Of a stretch of 64,000 nt of DNA, positions 26,291 through 35,128 are shown in pieces. Made by a program: the position numbers and the translations under genes. The stretch's first letter is position 1, and every line of letters starts with the position of its first letter. The stretch is from Solimonas sp041659605 (GTDB lineage: Bacteria > Pseudomonadota > Gammaproteobacteria > Nevskiales > Nevskiaceae): assembly GCA_041659605.1 (NCBI GenBank), contig JBAZXW010000015.1, positions 1-64,000 on the forward strand, written 5' to 3'. The notes under the pieces are model-generated. The model had not been told where the DNA came from. It saw nothing but the letters and a program-made list of their open reading frames with translations, and did not search any database.

Positions 26291-28651
26291 ATGTCGAGTC
26301 CATCATGCTTGCTTGCCCTGACCGGGGTCTTGCTGTTCGGGCTGGGCGCGGCGCCGATGGCGCTGGCGGCGCACGCCGATCCATCCGGACGCGTCGCGCG
26401 CCTGAGCGAGGCACGGGGCGAGGTGAGCTACTCGCCCGCTGGCGAGGACGAGTGGGTCGGCGTCTCGCGCAATCGCCCCGTCATCCGCGGCGATCGACTC
26501 TGGACCGATTCCGATGGCCGCGTGGAACTGCAGGTCGGCAGCGCCGCGATCCGGCTCGGAAACGACACCAGCTTCCAGATCCTCGACCTCAACGACCGGA
26601 TCACGCAGGTCCGGCTGAATCAGGGCTCGCTCAACCTGCGCGTCCGGCGCATCGATTCGGGCCAGTCCTTCGAAGTGGCGACACCCAACCTCGCATTCAC
26701 GGTAAGGCGCGTCGGGCGCTATCGAATCGATGTCGAGCCAGACCGCGACCAGACCACGATCGTGGTCTGGGAAGGGTCCGGCGAAGCCAATGCGGGCAGA
26801 TCCAGGTTCCGCGTGAACGCCGGTGAGACGGTGCGCTTCTACGACGACGATCTGCGTGACTACGAAATGTTCGGCCTGCCGCGCGCGGACGAGTTCGACC
26901 GTTATGCGCTGGATCGCGATCAAAGGCTCGCGCGCTCCGAATCCCTGCGATACGTCGATGACGATGTCGTCGGCTATGCGGATCTCGATCAATACGGCAG
27001 CTGGCGCCCGGTGCACGATCACGGCACCGTCTGGTTTCCTCGCGACGTCGATCGCGACTGGGCGCCGTACCGCGACGGCCACTGGGTCTGGCAGGAACCG
27101 TGGGGCTGGACCTGGGTCGACGACGCCCCCTGGGGATTTGCGCCCTCGCACTACGGACGCTGGATCTATGTCTCGAATCGCTGGGGCTGGGTGCCCGGCC
27201 GGCGCAACGTGCGCCCGGTCTATGCGCCGGCGCTGGTCGCCTTCGTCGGCGGCCACGGCTGGAGCCTGTCGGTCGCGCTGGGCAGCCGCGAGCCGATCGG
27301 CTGGTTTCCGCTTGCCCCGCGCGAGCCCTACGTGCCCTCGTACCAGGCCAGCCGCGAGTACTTCACGCGGGTCAACGTGAACAGCACGGTGGTCAACAAC
27401 ACCACGATCAACAACGTCTACAACAACTACTCCAGCGGCACGATCAACGTGACGCAGGTGAACTACGCCAATCGCGCCGTGGCTGGCGCGGTCACCGCCG
27501 TCCCTGGCTCTGTGTTCGTCAATGCGCAGCCGGTGCGACAGGCAGCGATCCGGCTCGACTCCCAGGCCTCGGTGAGCGGAGACGTCACGCGTGTGGCGAC
27601 CATCGCGCCCAGCGCGCGCAGCGTGCTCGGACAGACGCCCGCCTCCAGGAACCGGCCATCGCGCGAATCAGTCGAGCGCCGGGTCGTAGCGCGCAATGCC
27701 CCGCCTCCCCGGCAACGATCATTCGCCGCGCGCGAATTGCAGTTGAAGCAGAACCCGGGTCGACCGCCGGATCCCGTCGCAGTCGAGTCCGCTCCGGGTG
27801 CGATCGCCAGCACACCCCCGGAAGTGCGCGTGATTGCAGCCCCGGCCGTCGCGGTCGACGCGCGCGTCGCAGGCCCGCGCCACGAGGGCGGCAAGCCTGG
27901 CAAGCTGCAGCCGCTGGATCGAGCCGCCAAGGGGCGAAATCGACTCGTCGACACGCAGAAGCAGGCGGCCGATCAACAGCAGATCGAGCAAAAGCGAATG
28001 GAACGCCGTGACAAGGCCGAGAGCGATCAGAAAGCCAAAGATCAACAGCGCGCCGAACGCCAGAGCAAGGCAGAGGGCGATCAGAAGGCCGCGAAGCAGC
28101 AGCACGACGAGCGTCAGCGCCAGGTCGATACGCAGCGCCAGGCCGAGGCCCAACAGCAGGCGCAGCAGCAGGCCCAGCAACAGGCGCGGCGCCGGCAGAA
28201 GGACGAGAACGATGAGAAGGCCGCGAAGCAGCAGCACGACGAGCGTCAGCGCCAGGCCGATACGCAGCGCCAGGCCAGGGCCCAACAGCAGGCCCAGCAA
28301 CAGGCGCAGCGCCGGCAGAAAGACGAGAACGATGAGAAGGCCGCGAAGCAGCAGCACGACGAGCGTCAGCGCCAGGCCGATACGCAGCGCCAGGCCAAGG
28401 CCCAACAGCAGGCCCAGCAACAGGCGCAGCGCCGGCAGAAGGACGAGAACGACAAGAAGGTCGCGGCGCAGCAGCAGGCGCTGCTGCGCGCGGAGTGCGA
28501 ACGCCGCGCCGTCGAGCAAGGGCAGGATCCGGGCCAGTGCCGAACCGAACCGGAGCCTTCGAACAATCGCGGAAAACGCCAGGGCAAGGACCGGAACGAT
28601 GATCGCGCCGGCGACGCCGGACCACTGACCACGAGCGGGAACACTCCCTGA
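26291..28651 (+). CDS. FecR-domain/DUF6600 secreted protein with Gln-rich repeat tail
   Basis: A 786-residue secreted protein. After a signal ending ALAA come a FecR-like domain (about 35-180: ARLSEARGEVSYSP, IRGDRLWTDSDGRVELQVGS) and a Trp/Tyr/Gly-rich DUF6600 region (about 225-345: YGSWRPV, GHWVWQEPWGWTWVDDAPWG, YGRWIYV, RWGWVPGRR). An Asn-rich segment and a long Gln/Arg/Lys coiled tail (about 550-760) with 40-residue repeats follow. It has no TonB or sigma partner, so the FecR domain is probably structural. Function unknown; it sits among envelope-stress genes. Confidence 0.85.
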   Translation: MSSPSCLLALTGVLLFGLGAAPMALAAHADPSGRVARLSEARGEVSYSPAGEDEWVGVSRNRPVIRGDRLWTDSDGRVELQVGSAAIRLGNDTSFQILDLNDRITQVRLNQGSLNLRVRRIDSGQSFEVATPNLAFTVRRVGRYRIDVEPDRDQTTIVVWEGSGEANAGRSRFRVNAGETVRFYDDDLRDYEMFGLPRADEFDRYALDRDQRLARSESLRYVDDDVVGYADLDQYGSWRPVHDHGTVWFPRDVDRDWAPYRDGHWVWQEPWGWTWVDDAPWGFAPSHYGRWIYVSNRWGWVPGRRNVRPVYAPALVAFVGGHGWSLSVALGSREPIGWFPLAPREPYVPSYQASREYFTRVNVNSTVVNNTTINNVYNNYSSGTINVTQVNYANRAVAGAVTAVPGSVFVNAQPVRQAAIRLDSQASVSGDVTRVATIAPSARSVLGQTPASRNRPSRESVERRVVARNAPPPRQRSFAARELQLKQNPGRPPDPVAVESAPGAIASTPPEVRVIAAPAVAVDARVAGPRHEGGKPGKLQPLDRAAKGRNRLVDTQKQAADQQQIEQKRMERRDKAESDQKAKDQQRAERQSKAEGDQKAAKQQHDERQRQVDTQRQAEAQQQAQQQAQQQARRRQKDENDEKAAKQQHDERQRQADTQRQARAQQQAQQQAQRRQKDENDEKAAKQQHDERQRQADTQRQAKAQQQAQQQAQRRQKDENDKKVAAQQQALLRAECERRAVEQGQDPGQCRTEPEPSNNRGKRQGKDRNDDRAGDAGPLTTSGNTP
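28085..28456 (+). repeat. 120-132-bp tandem repeat in the DUF6600 gene
   Basis: Units starting AAGGCCGCGAAGCAGCAGCA at 28085, 28217 and 28337; the first is 132 bases (an extra 12-base CAGCAGGCC-type insert), the next two 120. A decayed fourth start is at 28457. Each encodes about 40 residues in frame. Copies 2 and 3 are almost identical, implying recent expansion. Confidence 0.85.
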
Positions 28652-28675
28652 CCTGCCGAGTCGTGCCGCCGACGA

Positions 28676-29086
28676 TTAGAATCGCGCCATCATCCGCATC
28701 AGCAGCGCGACGCCGAAACCCCAGGCGCCGTTGAGGATCAGGGCACCGGTGATGATCTTCGGATCCCAGCCGCCGGCCAGCGGCAGGCCCTTGAGCGGAA
28801 ACACGACGAACAGCGCGACGATGCTCGGTCCCAGCGCGCCGAGCGCGATGGCCAGCATCCAGTAGCGCAACTCCGGCGCGCCGCGTATCGCCAGCCAGAT
28901 CGCGATGCCCCACAGCCCGCCCCAGAACGCCAGGGAGATGATGGCCGGCACATGGAACGGTGCCGTCGCCGTCATGTCGAATGGCGCTTTCGGTGAGACG
29001 CCGGCGGCGTGCAGCATCGCCAGCGTGCCCTGATGGAACAACAGGGTCGAAACGAAACCTGCGACAAACGCCTTGATGAATTCCAT
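28676..29086 (-). CDS. Small integral membrane protein
   Basis: A 136-residue protein with four hydrophobic segments (MEFIKAFVAGFVSTLLFHQG; IISLAFWGGLWGIAIWLAI; MLAIALGALGPSIVALFVVF; GALILNGAWGFGVALLM). The start is supported by GGAG upstream. It resembles uncharacterised four-helix inner-membrane proteins. Convergent with the DUF6600 gene and divergent from the DUF3943 gene. Confidence 0.75.
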   Translation of the reverse strand: MEFIKAFVAGFVSTLLFHQGTLAMLHAAGVSPKAPFDMTATAPFHVPAIISLAFWGGLWGIAIWLAIRGAPELRYWMLAIALGALGPSIVALFVVFPLKGLPLAGGWDPKIITGALILNGAWGFGVALLMRMMARF

Positions 29087-29169
29087 GCGAATGACTCCTG
29101 GCCATGTCCACGAACACCCGGCACCACAACCGCTGCAACGAGCTTACTCCCCGATCGCCGGGATGCTAT

Positions 29170-29212
29170 GTGCGCTGGCGGACGGATGGGACGCGCGGGC
29201 CGGCGTATACCC
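29170..29212 (+). promoter_or_regulatory. Dyad promoter element upstream of the DUF3943 gene
   Basis: GTGCG-CTGG-CGGAC, then GGAT, 18 bases, then TATACCC. The predicted transcript start falls at about 29219, next to the ATG at 29218, so the mRNA may be nearly leaderless or translation may start at the ATG at 29248. Confidence 0.5.
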
Positions 29213-29217
29213 ATCAC

Positions 29218-30732
29218 ATGTCTCCCAATCGCACTTTGTTGGTCAGGATGACCCTCGCGCTGGCGCTGATGGGGCCGGGGATCGCTGCGGCCCAGGAAGA
29301 TCCCAAGCTCGACTCGAAGGCCCAGCAGCGCGCACCGACAGCGTTCGCCGATGACAAGCCGAAGCCGGTGCTGAACTGGGGTGACGGCGATGGCAAGAGC
29401 TATCTTGTGCCCGCGGCCGACATCCTGCTGTTCGATGTTCTGCTGAACGCGTTCAATCGCGAGTTCTCGGGTACCGAGGACTACGATGTCACCGGTTCGT
29501 CGTTCAAGGACAACCTGACCGGCAAGTGGGTCTACGACAGCGACCCGTTCGACATCAACCAGTTCGGACACCCGTATCAGGGATCGATGTATCACGGCTT
29601 CGCCCGGTCCGCGGGGCAGGGATACTGGACCGCGTCGGCCTACACCATCCTCGGCAGCGCGGCTTGGGAGGTCGCAGGCGAAACCACCGCCCCCTCGATC
29701 AACGATCAGTTCACCACCGGATTCGGCGGCAGTTTCCTGGGTGAACCGCTGTTCCGCATGGCCAGCCTGCTGCTCGAAAGCGGCGACGGCGGCAAGCCCG
29801 GGTTCTGGCGCGAACTCGGCGCCGCCGCGATATCGCCGTCCACCGGCTTCAACCGGCTCGCGTTCGGCGAGCGCTTCGGCGGCGTGTTCCGCAGCTACAA
29901 CCCGGCGGTCTACACGCGCATCGCCCTGGGCGTGAACATCGAGTCGAGCGTGAGCTCGAACGTGAACGTGAACCGCAACGCAGAGGAGCCGGCGACGCCG
30001 CAGAGCTACGAGAATGGCGAGGCGATCGGCGACTTCACGATCGGTTACGGCCTGCCCGGCAAGCCGGGATATGCGTATGCGCGGCCGTTCGACTATTTCC
30101 ACTTCCAGTTCACCGCCGCCAGCAGCAACGTCTTCGAGAACGTGATGTCGCGTGGCTTGCTGTATGGACGCGGCTATGCCCTGGGCGACAACTACCGCGG
30201 CGTGTGGGGGCTCTACGGAACCTACGACTACATTGCGCCGCAGATCTTCCGCATCTCGACCACGGCCGCGTCGCTCGGCACGACCGCTCAATGGTGGCTG
30301 TCGCGCACCGTGGCGCTGCAGGGCTCGCTGCTCGGTGGTGTCGGCTACGGTTCGGCCGGCACCATCCGCGGCGTCGGCGAGCGCGACTATCACAACGGCG
30401 TCACGCCGCAGGGACTGCTCGCGCTGCGCCTGATCGCCAGCGATCGTGTCTCGCTCGACCTGAGTGCCCGCGAGTACTACGTCAGCGACATCGCGTCGGA
30501 CGAACGCGGCGGCAACGAGACGATCTTTCGTGTGGACACCGCCGTGACCGTGCGCATCTACAACCTTCACGGCATCGTGCTCAAGTACGTGGCGTCACGG
30601 CGCGACGCCCAGTATCGCGATCTGGCCGACACCCACCAGACCGTCGGCGCCATCAGCATCGGCTACGCCTACCTCGGACAGACCCGCTCCGGCGCCGTCG
30701 ACTGGCGGCCCAAGCTCGACGGTGGACCTTGA
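29218..30732 (+). CDS. DUF3943 outer-membrane protein
   Basis: About 504 residues: signal peptide (MSPNRTLLVRMTLALALMG...AAAQ) then a DUF3943 domain with NQFGHPYQGSMYHGFAR, SAAWEVAGETTAPSINDQ and a C-terminal region of alternating strands ending in an aromatic-rich barrel-like segment. Such proteins are predicted outer-membrane barrels of unknown substrate. The ATG at 29248 is a possible alternative start. The PAP2 gene follows by 41 bases, suggesting an operon. Confidence 0.82.
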   Translation: MSPNRTLLVRMTLALALMGPGIAAAQEDPKLDSKAQQRAPTAFADDKPKPVLNWGDGDGKSYLVPAADILLFDVLLNAFNREFSGTEDYDVTGSSFKDNLTGKWVYDSDPFDINQFGHPYQGSMYHGFARSAGQGYWTASAYTILGSAAWEVAGETTAPSINDQFTTGFGGSFLGEPLFRMASLLLESGDGGKPGFWRELGAAAISPSTGFNRLAFGERFGGVFRSYNPAVYTRIALGVNIESSVSSNVNVNRNAEEPATPQSYENGEAIGDFTIGYGLPGKPGYAYARPFDYFHFQFTAASSNVFENVMSRGLLYGRGYALGDNYRGVWGLYGTYDYIAPQIFRISTTAASLGTTAQWWLSRTVALQGSLLGGVGYGSAGTIRGVGERDYHNGVTPQGLLALRLIASDRVSLDLSAREYYVSDIASDERGGNETIFRVDTAVTVRIYNLHGIVLKYVASRRDAQYRDLADTHQTVGAISIGYAYLGQTRSGAVDWRPKLDGGP

Positions 30733-30773
30733 TCCCACGAGCACCCACGCATGTCCCCCATCAGGAGTTATCC

Positions 30774-31313
30774 ATGACCCGATTCACTGTTTCAGCCACG
30801 CTGTTGGCGCTGTGCCTGCATGCCGGCAACGCCGTCGCGCTCGCGGATGAGACGCCGGCCGACATCGCGACCGGCATTCTGCCGCTGGTCACTTACGGCA
30901 TCACCTGGGCCAAGGACGACGACGAGGGTGGATATCAGTTCCTGCGCAGCGCCGGCGTCAGCCTGGTCCTGAACTCGGCTCTGCGCCTCGCCTTCAACGA
31001 GACCGACTGGGGCGAACGCCCCAACGGCAGCCCCTACGGATTCCCGTCCGGACACACCGCGTTCGTGGTGTCCAGTGCCGCCTTCCTGCAGGACCGTTAC
31101 GGCTGGAAGTACGGCCTGCCCGCCTATCTGGTGGTCGGGTACGTGTCATGGGTGCGGGTCGACACCGATCATCATCGCTGGCGCGACGTCATCGCCGGCG
31201 CGGCCCTGTCCTACGGTGTGTCGAAATTGTTCGTGACGCCGCAGAACGCGACCCACATCGCGCCGATCGTCGGTCCGGAATGGTTCGGGCTTCGCATCGA
31301 GCGGTCGTTCTGA
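30774..31313 (+). CDS. PAP2-family phosphatase, periplasmic
   Basis: A 179-residue exported protein (signal ending AVALAD) of the PAP2/vanadium haloperoxidase superfamily, which dephosphorylates lipid phosphates such as undecaprenyl diphosphate or lipid A. Two catalytic motifs are visible: PSGHTAF near residue 90 and RVDTDHHRWRD near residue 125, which fits R-x5-H-x3-D. The first KxxxxxxRP motif is reduced to the segment around NETDWGERPNG. The start has CAGGAG upstream. Probably co-transcribed with the DUF3943 gene. Confidence 0.85.
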   Translation: MTRFTVSATLLALCLHAGNAVALADETPADIATGILPLVTYGITWAKDDDEGGYQFLRSAGVSLVLNSALRLAFNETDWGERPNGSPYGFPSGHTAFVVSSAAFLQDRYGWKYGLPAYLVVGYVSWVRVDTDHHRWRDVIAGAALSYGVSKLFVTPQNATHIAPIVGPEWFGLRIERSF

Positions 31314-31319
31314 GCTTCG

Positions 31320-31560
31320 CGGATCCCCGGGAACCGGGTGTCATTTGCGAGCGTGCCCTCGTCGGTGTTCAGCAGCACCTGAAAAAATCGGACGCAGCGG
31401 CCACGGGTCGCTGCCATAGACCCAGCGCCTGGACCGTGCTTTGCGCAGCCCGCACCTTGGTACGAGCGTGCGTTCGATCACGGGGCGTAGTTGAAGAGGA
31501 TGTTGACGCGGCGGTGGTCCTGCTGACCCTCGAGGGTCAGCGCATTCAAACAGAGAGCCC
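31320..31560 (-). pseudogene. Gene debris related to the exported protein at 34040-35014
   Basis: A minus-strand stretch (31355-31400) is about 85% identical to 34556-34602 and encodes FFQVLLNTDEG versus FLRVQLNADEG in the intact gene. No long frame continues on either side. A second fragment, ending RRVNILFNYAP and a stop at 31478, looks like the C terminus of an outer-membrane protein. The whole 300-base gap therefore seems to hold decayed coding DNA. Extent is approximate. Confidence 0.5.
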
Positions 31561-31617
31561 CGGCATCGGAGCGTCGCTTCTGGCACTCTTGTGCGCCGCT
31601 CCCGCGACTGCGAAATC

Positions 31618-32439
31618 ATGAAGATCCCGCCGCGCACCGATCTGTTGGCTCTGGCCTATGCCTCAGCCACAGCCGCTTCGGTTGGCGTGTTCGGATTTTC
31701 GCTGCTGAGCGTCGGCATTCCGGCGGCGCTGCTGCTGGTATTGGTCGCCGACGGCGTTGCGCGGCCGGCTTCGAGCGTGTTCTACCCGACGGTGACCCAC
31801 GGCTCGCGCAAGGGCTGCCTTGTGGCCCTCAGCTTCGACGACGGGCCTGACCCGGACGTGACGCCGGCCGTGCTGGATGCGCTGGCGCAATACGGCGCGC
31901 GCGCGACTTTCTTTACGATCGGCCGCTCCTTGCAGGCGCATCCGCTGCTGGCCCAGCGCATGGCGGCGGAGCGTCATGAACTGGGCAACCATTCCTGGAC
32001 GCATTCGCGCTGGCAAGGCTTTTTTCGAACCCGCCGCCAACTGCACGACATCGAGGGCGGCGCGCAAGTCATCGCCGCCCTCGCCGGCACCAGTACCGAT
32101 ACTGGCACGGGCGGTCTGGCGCGGCCGCTGTTCCGCCCGCCGGTCGGGATCAAGAGCCCGCCACTGGTGTTGGCCGTGCAGCGCCTGCAGCTCACCGTCG
32201 TCGCGTGGTCACTGCATAGCCGGGATACCAGAGGCGACCCGCAACGCATCGCCCAGCGGGTGCTGGAGAAGATCCGGCCCGGCGACATCGTGCTGATGCA
32301 CGATGGCCATGACCTGCCGGGCCGCCATCGGCCGGCCAGCGCGCAGGCGCTGCCGCGGATTCTTGAGGGCCTGCGCGAGAAGGGCCTGCGGTGCGTGACC
32401 GTTTCCGAGCTGCTGCGCGCCGACGAAGCGACTCCATGA
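31618..32439 (+). CDS. Polysaccharide deacetylase (NodB homology), membrane-anchored
   Basis: A 273-residue carbohydrate esterase 4 family protein with one or two N-terminal membrane segments. Motifs in order: SFDDGPDPD (metal Asp), HELGNHSWTHS (metal His pair), RPPVG, then AWSLHSRD and LMHDGHD with the catalytic-site His. It removes acetyl groups from a cell-surface polysaccharide or glycolipid; the substrate is unknown. The stop overlaps the ATG of the methyltransferase gene (ATGA). Confidence 0.88.
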   Translation: MKIPPRTDLLALAYASATAASVGVFGFSLLSVGIPAALLLVLVADGVARPASSVFYPTVTHGSRKGCLVALSFDDGPDPDVTPAVLDALAQYGARATFFTIGRSLQAHPLLAQRMAAERHELGNHSWTHSRWQGFFRTRRQLHDIEGGAQVIAALAGTSTDTGTGGLARPLFRPPVGIKSPPLVLAVQRLQLTVVAWSLHSRDTRGDPQRIAQRVLEKIRPGDIVLMHDGHDLPGRHRPASAQALPRILEGLREKGLRCVTVSELLRADEATP

Positions 32440-33188
32440 GCAGCGCAGTGACGCCAGCCACACGCGACCAGGAACTGCTGGAAGCCAATCGCAGGTTCTA
32501 CGATCCGCTGTGGCGCGATGCGCGCCTGGTCTGCCCGGAGCGCTTCAACACCTGGCCGCTGGTGCGTTCGCTCGTGGCGCAGGCGTCGCGACGGCTCGAA
32601 GTGGCGCCGGGCCTGCGGCCGCGCCTGCCGATCGCGGGCACGCATTTCGTCGACATCAGCGCGCCGGCACTGGCGCGTTTGCGCGAGCGCGGCGGCCACG
32701 TGGTGCTGGGCAAGATCAGCGCCATTCCGTTTCCCGACGGCGCTTTCGATCTGGTGTGCGCGCTGGATATCATCGAGCACGTCGACGACGAGGACGGTGC
32801 GTTGTCGGAACTGTCGCGCGTGGCAGCGCCCGGCGCAGCCCTTCTGCTGTCGGTGCCGCTGCACCCCGTGCTGTGGACCGCGTTCGACGATTTCGTCGGC
32901 CATCGCCGCCGCTACGAGCCGCAGCAGCTGCGGTCCAAGCTCGCCGAGCACGGATTTGCGGTGGAGCAGAGCGCGGTTTATGGCATGCAGCCGAAGTCCT
33001 CGCGCCTGGTCGACTTCGGAATGCGGTATCTGGAGCGCCATCGCGAACGCGCGATGTGGTGGTACAACCACGTGTTCATGCCGCTGGGCGTGCGCTTTCA
33101 GAAGAAACTCGCGCTGGTTCCGGGAATGATCGACGGCGACGGGGTGGCCGAGATCATCCTGCTGTGCCGCAAGCCGGGCACCGCCTGA
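32436..33188 (+). CDS. SAM-dependent methyltransferase
   Basis: A 250-residue class I methyltransferase. The cofactor region is somewhat diverged (FVDISAPALARLRERGG, then FPDGAFDLVCALDIIEHVDDEDGAL as motif II/III), followed by GHRRRYEPQQL typical of Methyltransf_11 proteins acting on lipids or sugars. ATGA overlap with the deacetylase gene indicates translational coupling and a shared pathway, perhaps modification of a surface glycolipid. Confidence 0.82.
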   Translation: MSSAVTPATRDQELLEANRRFYDPLWRDARLVCPERFNTWPLVRSLVAQASRRLEVAPGLRPRLPIAGTHFVDISAPALARLRERGGHVVLGKISAIPFPDGAFDLVCALDIIEHVDDEDGALSELSRVAAPGAALLLSVPLHPVLWTAFDDFVGHRRRYEPQQLRSKLAEHGFAVEQSAVYGMQPKSSRLVDFGMRYLERHRERAMWWYNHVFMPLGVRFQKKLALVPGMIDGDGVAEIILLCRKPGTA

Positions 33189-33234
33189 AAAACAAATGGG
33201 GACACAAAAAGCAAATGGAGACAGACTGTCCCCT

Positions 33235-34089
33235 ATGCGCTCTCTATTCGGCAGTCCAAAACTCCCCCGCTGTGCGGCAGCACTGGCTGGCGCCGCCATT
33301 TTTCTTGCCGCGCCAGCGCGCGCGGAGCTCTACCCGCTATGGGAGGCCGGCGCGGGCCTCACCGTGCTGCAATTCCCGTATTACCGCGGCTCAGACCAAT
33401 CCGACCGCTATGTGTTTCCGGTGCCCTATGTCGTCTACCGCGGTCCTTTCCTGAAGGTCGACCGGCAGAAAGTGCGCGGCCTGTTTTTTGAGAGCGACTA
33501 TGGCGAGCTGGATGTCAGCATCAACGGGTCGCCGCCGGTGCGCAGCAGGGACATCCGCGCGCGCGAAGGCATGCCGGATCTGGACGGCGCATTCGAAATC
33601 GGTCCTTCCGCGAACATCTTTCTGGCGCACTCCGACGATGGCCATCGCCGTCTTGATCTACGCCTGCCGCTGCGCAAGGTCTTTTTCACTGATCTGAAGC
33701 ACATCGAGAACGGCGGTTGGCTGGCGCAGCCCCAGGTGGCGCTGGACTACAGCGCCGGACCGCGCCGCTGGAACTTCGGACTCACCGCCGGAGTGCTGTT
33801 CGGCGATGCGCGCTATCACGATTATTTTTACGGCGTGGACAGCATCTATGCCCGCCCGGACCGCCCTGCCTATCAGGCGCACGGCGGTTATGCGGGCGCT
33901 CAGCTGATCGCCAGTCTCAGCAAGCGCTTTGAGAAATTCTGGTTCGGCAGCTTTGTGAAATACGACAACCTCGCCGGCGCGGATTTCGACGACAGCCCGC
34001 TGGTCAGGACGCGGGACGCCTACTCGGGCGGCGTGGCCGTCACCTGGGTGTTTGCACAGTCCGAGGAACTGGTTGAAGCGGATCAGTGA
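33235..34089 (+). CDS. MipA/OmpV-family outer-membrane protein
   Basis: About 284 residues with a signal ending APARAE and the MipA/OmpV pattern: YPLWEAGAGLTVLQFPYYRGSDQ, FPVPYVVYRG, then repeated beta strands and a terminal TWVF before a short charged tail. It is an outer-membrane scaffold-type barrel. An upstream ATG at 33196 would put the non-coding repeat GGGGACA...TGTCCCC inside the protein, so I chose 33235. The 3' end overlaps the convergent gene by 50 bases. Confidence 0.85.
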   Translation: MRSLFGSPKLPRCAAALAGAAIFLAAPARAELYPLWEAGAGLTVLQFPYYRGSDQSDRYVFPVPYVVYRGPFLKVDRQKVRGLFFESDYGELDVSINGSPPVRSRDIRAREGMPDLDGAFEIGPSANIFLAHSDDGHRRLDLRLPLRKVFFTDLKHIENGGWLAQPQVALDYSAGPRRWNFGLTAGVLFGDARYHDYFYGVDSIYARPDRPAYQAHGGYAGAQLIASLSKRFEKFWFGSFVKYDNLAGADFDDSPLVRTRDAYSGGVAVTWVFAQSEELVEADQ

Positions 34090-35014
34090 AACGATGACCC
34101 GTGACTGATGTGGTGGAGGCCATGGCCTCTGCGCCCGGTCCTTGTTGACGCAGGATTTCCCTGCGCTTCATCTCGATGTATTCGTCGCGATCGAGTTCGT
34201 GCAGTTGCCGCGGATAGCGTTCGACGCCGGCGTGCCAGTCGTTGAGCCGCTTTGCAAGCTGCTGCCGTGCCGGCAGCGACAGAGCGCCGAGGTAGGAGTC
34301 AATCGCCAGGTAGTAGCGCATCGTGTTGCGCTCGGCGATGCCGCGCATGCCGCCGATGTAGACCGGCGCGCCGTCGGCCCGGCTTCCGACGATGCTGAAG
34401 CCGACCTTGTTGCGCCCGATCGTCGCCAGGTAGGCGCTCATGGCGATGCGTGCGGGGGTGCCGTAGGCGTATGCGTACGACAGGTGGAGGAAGCTGCGCT
34501 GTCCGTCGAGATCCGCCACTTCGAGCTCGACGCGATAGTGATGGGTGCCGAACGGGCCCTCGTCGGCGTTCAGCTGCACCCGAAGAAAATCGGGTGCAGC
34601 GGTATTGACCCGGAAGAGGAAGTCGATTTCGTGCGCATCAGCCAGCGGCTGGTCGTACTTGCGCCCGATGCGCAGCCTCAGCGTGTCGGCCCCGACCGCG
34701 CCGGAGGAGCGGCAGCCCTTCACGTTCTGGTGAAGGATCAGCACGTCACACCAGTTGTCCACACTGCGCAGCGCCGCGCCGACCACGACGTAGGGTTGTT
34801 CGATCAGCGCATAAACGTCGCCTCTGACGTCACCCGGGTTTTCGGTCGAAGCGAGGTGGATCGGACGCCCGAACGGGTTGTGGGCCAACTGTTCGCGCAG
34901 GGCAGCGTGACGCGCCCGCAACGACACCGCGTCCTGCGCCTGCGCCGGAGGCATCGCTGTCAGCAATGCGCAAAAGGCAAAGGACCGGCACAGCCTGGAA
35001 GTTCTCTGCAGCAC
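34040..35014 (-). CDS. Exported hypothetical protein
   Basis: About 324 residues with a signal peptide (MLQRTSRLCRSFAFCALLTAMPPAQAQ). Mature features include VYALIEQPYVVVGAALRSVDNWCDVLILHQNVKGC, with a possible Cys pair, and a basic helical C terminus (RREILRQQG). I do not recognise the family. The GTG start has no obvious ribosome-binding site. Its 3' end overlaps the MipA gene on the other strand. A decayed relative lies at 31320-31560. Confidence 0.7.
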   Translation of the reverse strand: MLQRTSRLCRSFAFCALLTAMPPAQAQDAVSLRARHAALREQLAHNPFGRPIHLASTENPGDVRGDVYALIEQPYVVVGAALRSVDNWCDVLILHQNVKGCRSSGAVGADTLRLRIGRKYDQPLADAHEIDFLFRVNTAAPDFLRVQLNADEGPFGTHHYRVELEVADLDGQRSFLHLSYAYAYGTPARIAMSAYLATIGRNKVGFSIVGSRADGAPVYIGGMRGIAERNTMRYYLAIDSYLGALSLPARQQLAKRLNDWHAGVERYPRQLHELDRDEYIEMKRREILRQQGPGAEAMASTTSVTGHRFTDPLQPVPRTVQTPR

Positions 35015-35128
35015 GTCGCGTACAGCCGATTTGAGGGGTGGCGGATGCCTGTTTGAAAAAGGGGCGTCGTGCGAATCACCCGCCGTCCCGCGGAAACGGA
35101 ACGACGGTGTGTCGCCTTGCTTCAGGAC

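Noticed and set aside
31211..31417. Small minus-strand gene after the PAP2 gene
   Set aside because: Its only recognisable part is the short stretch shared with the exported protein at 34040; it lacks a start and signal peptide, so it was called gene debris.
33190..33234. ATG at 33196 as start of the MipA gene
   Set aside because: It lies in a GGGGACA...TGTCCCC repeat and would add a non-signal N terminus; the ATG at 33235 gives a normal signal peptide.
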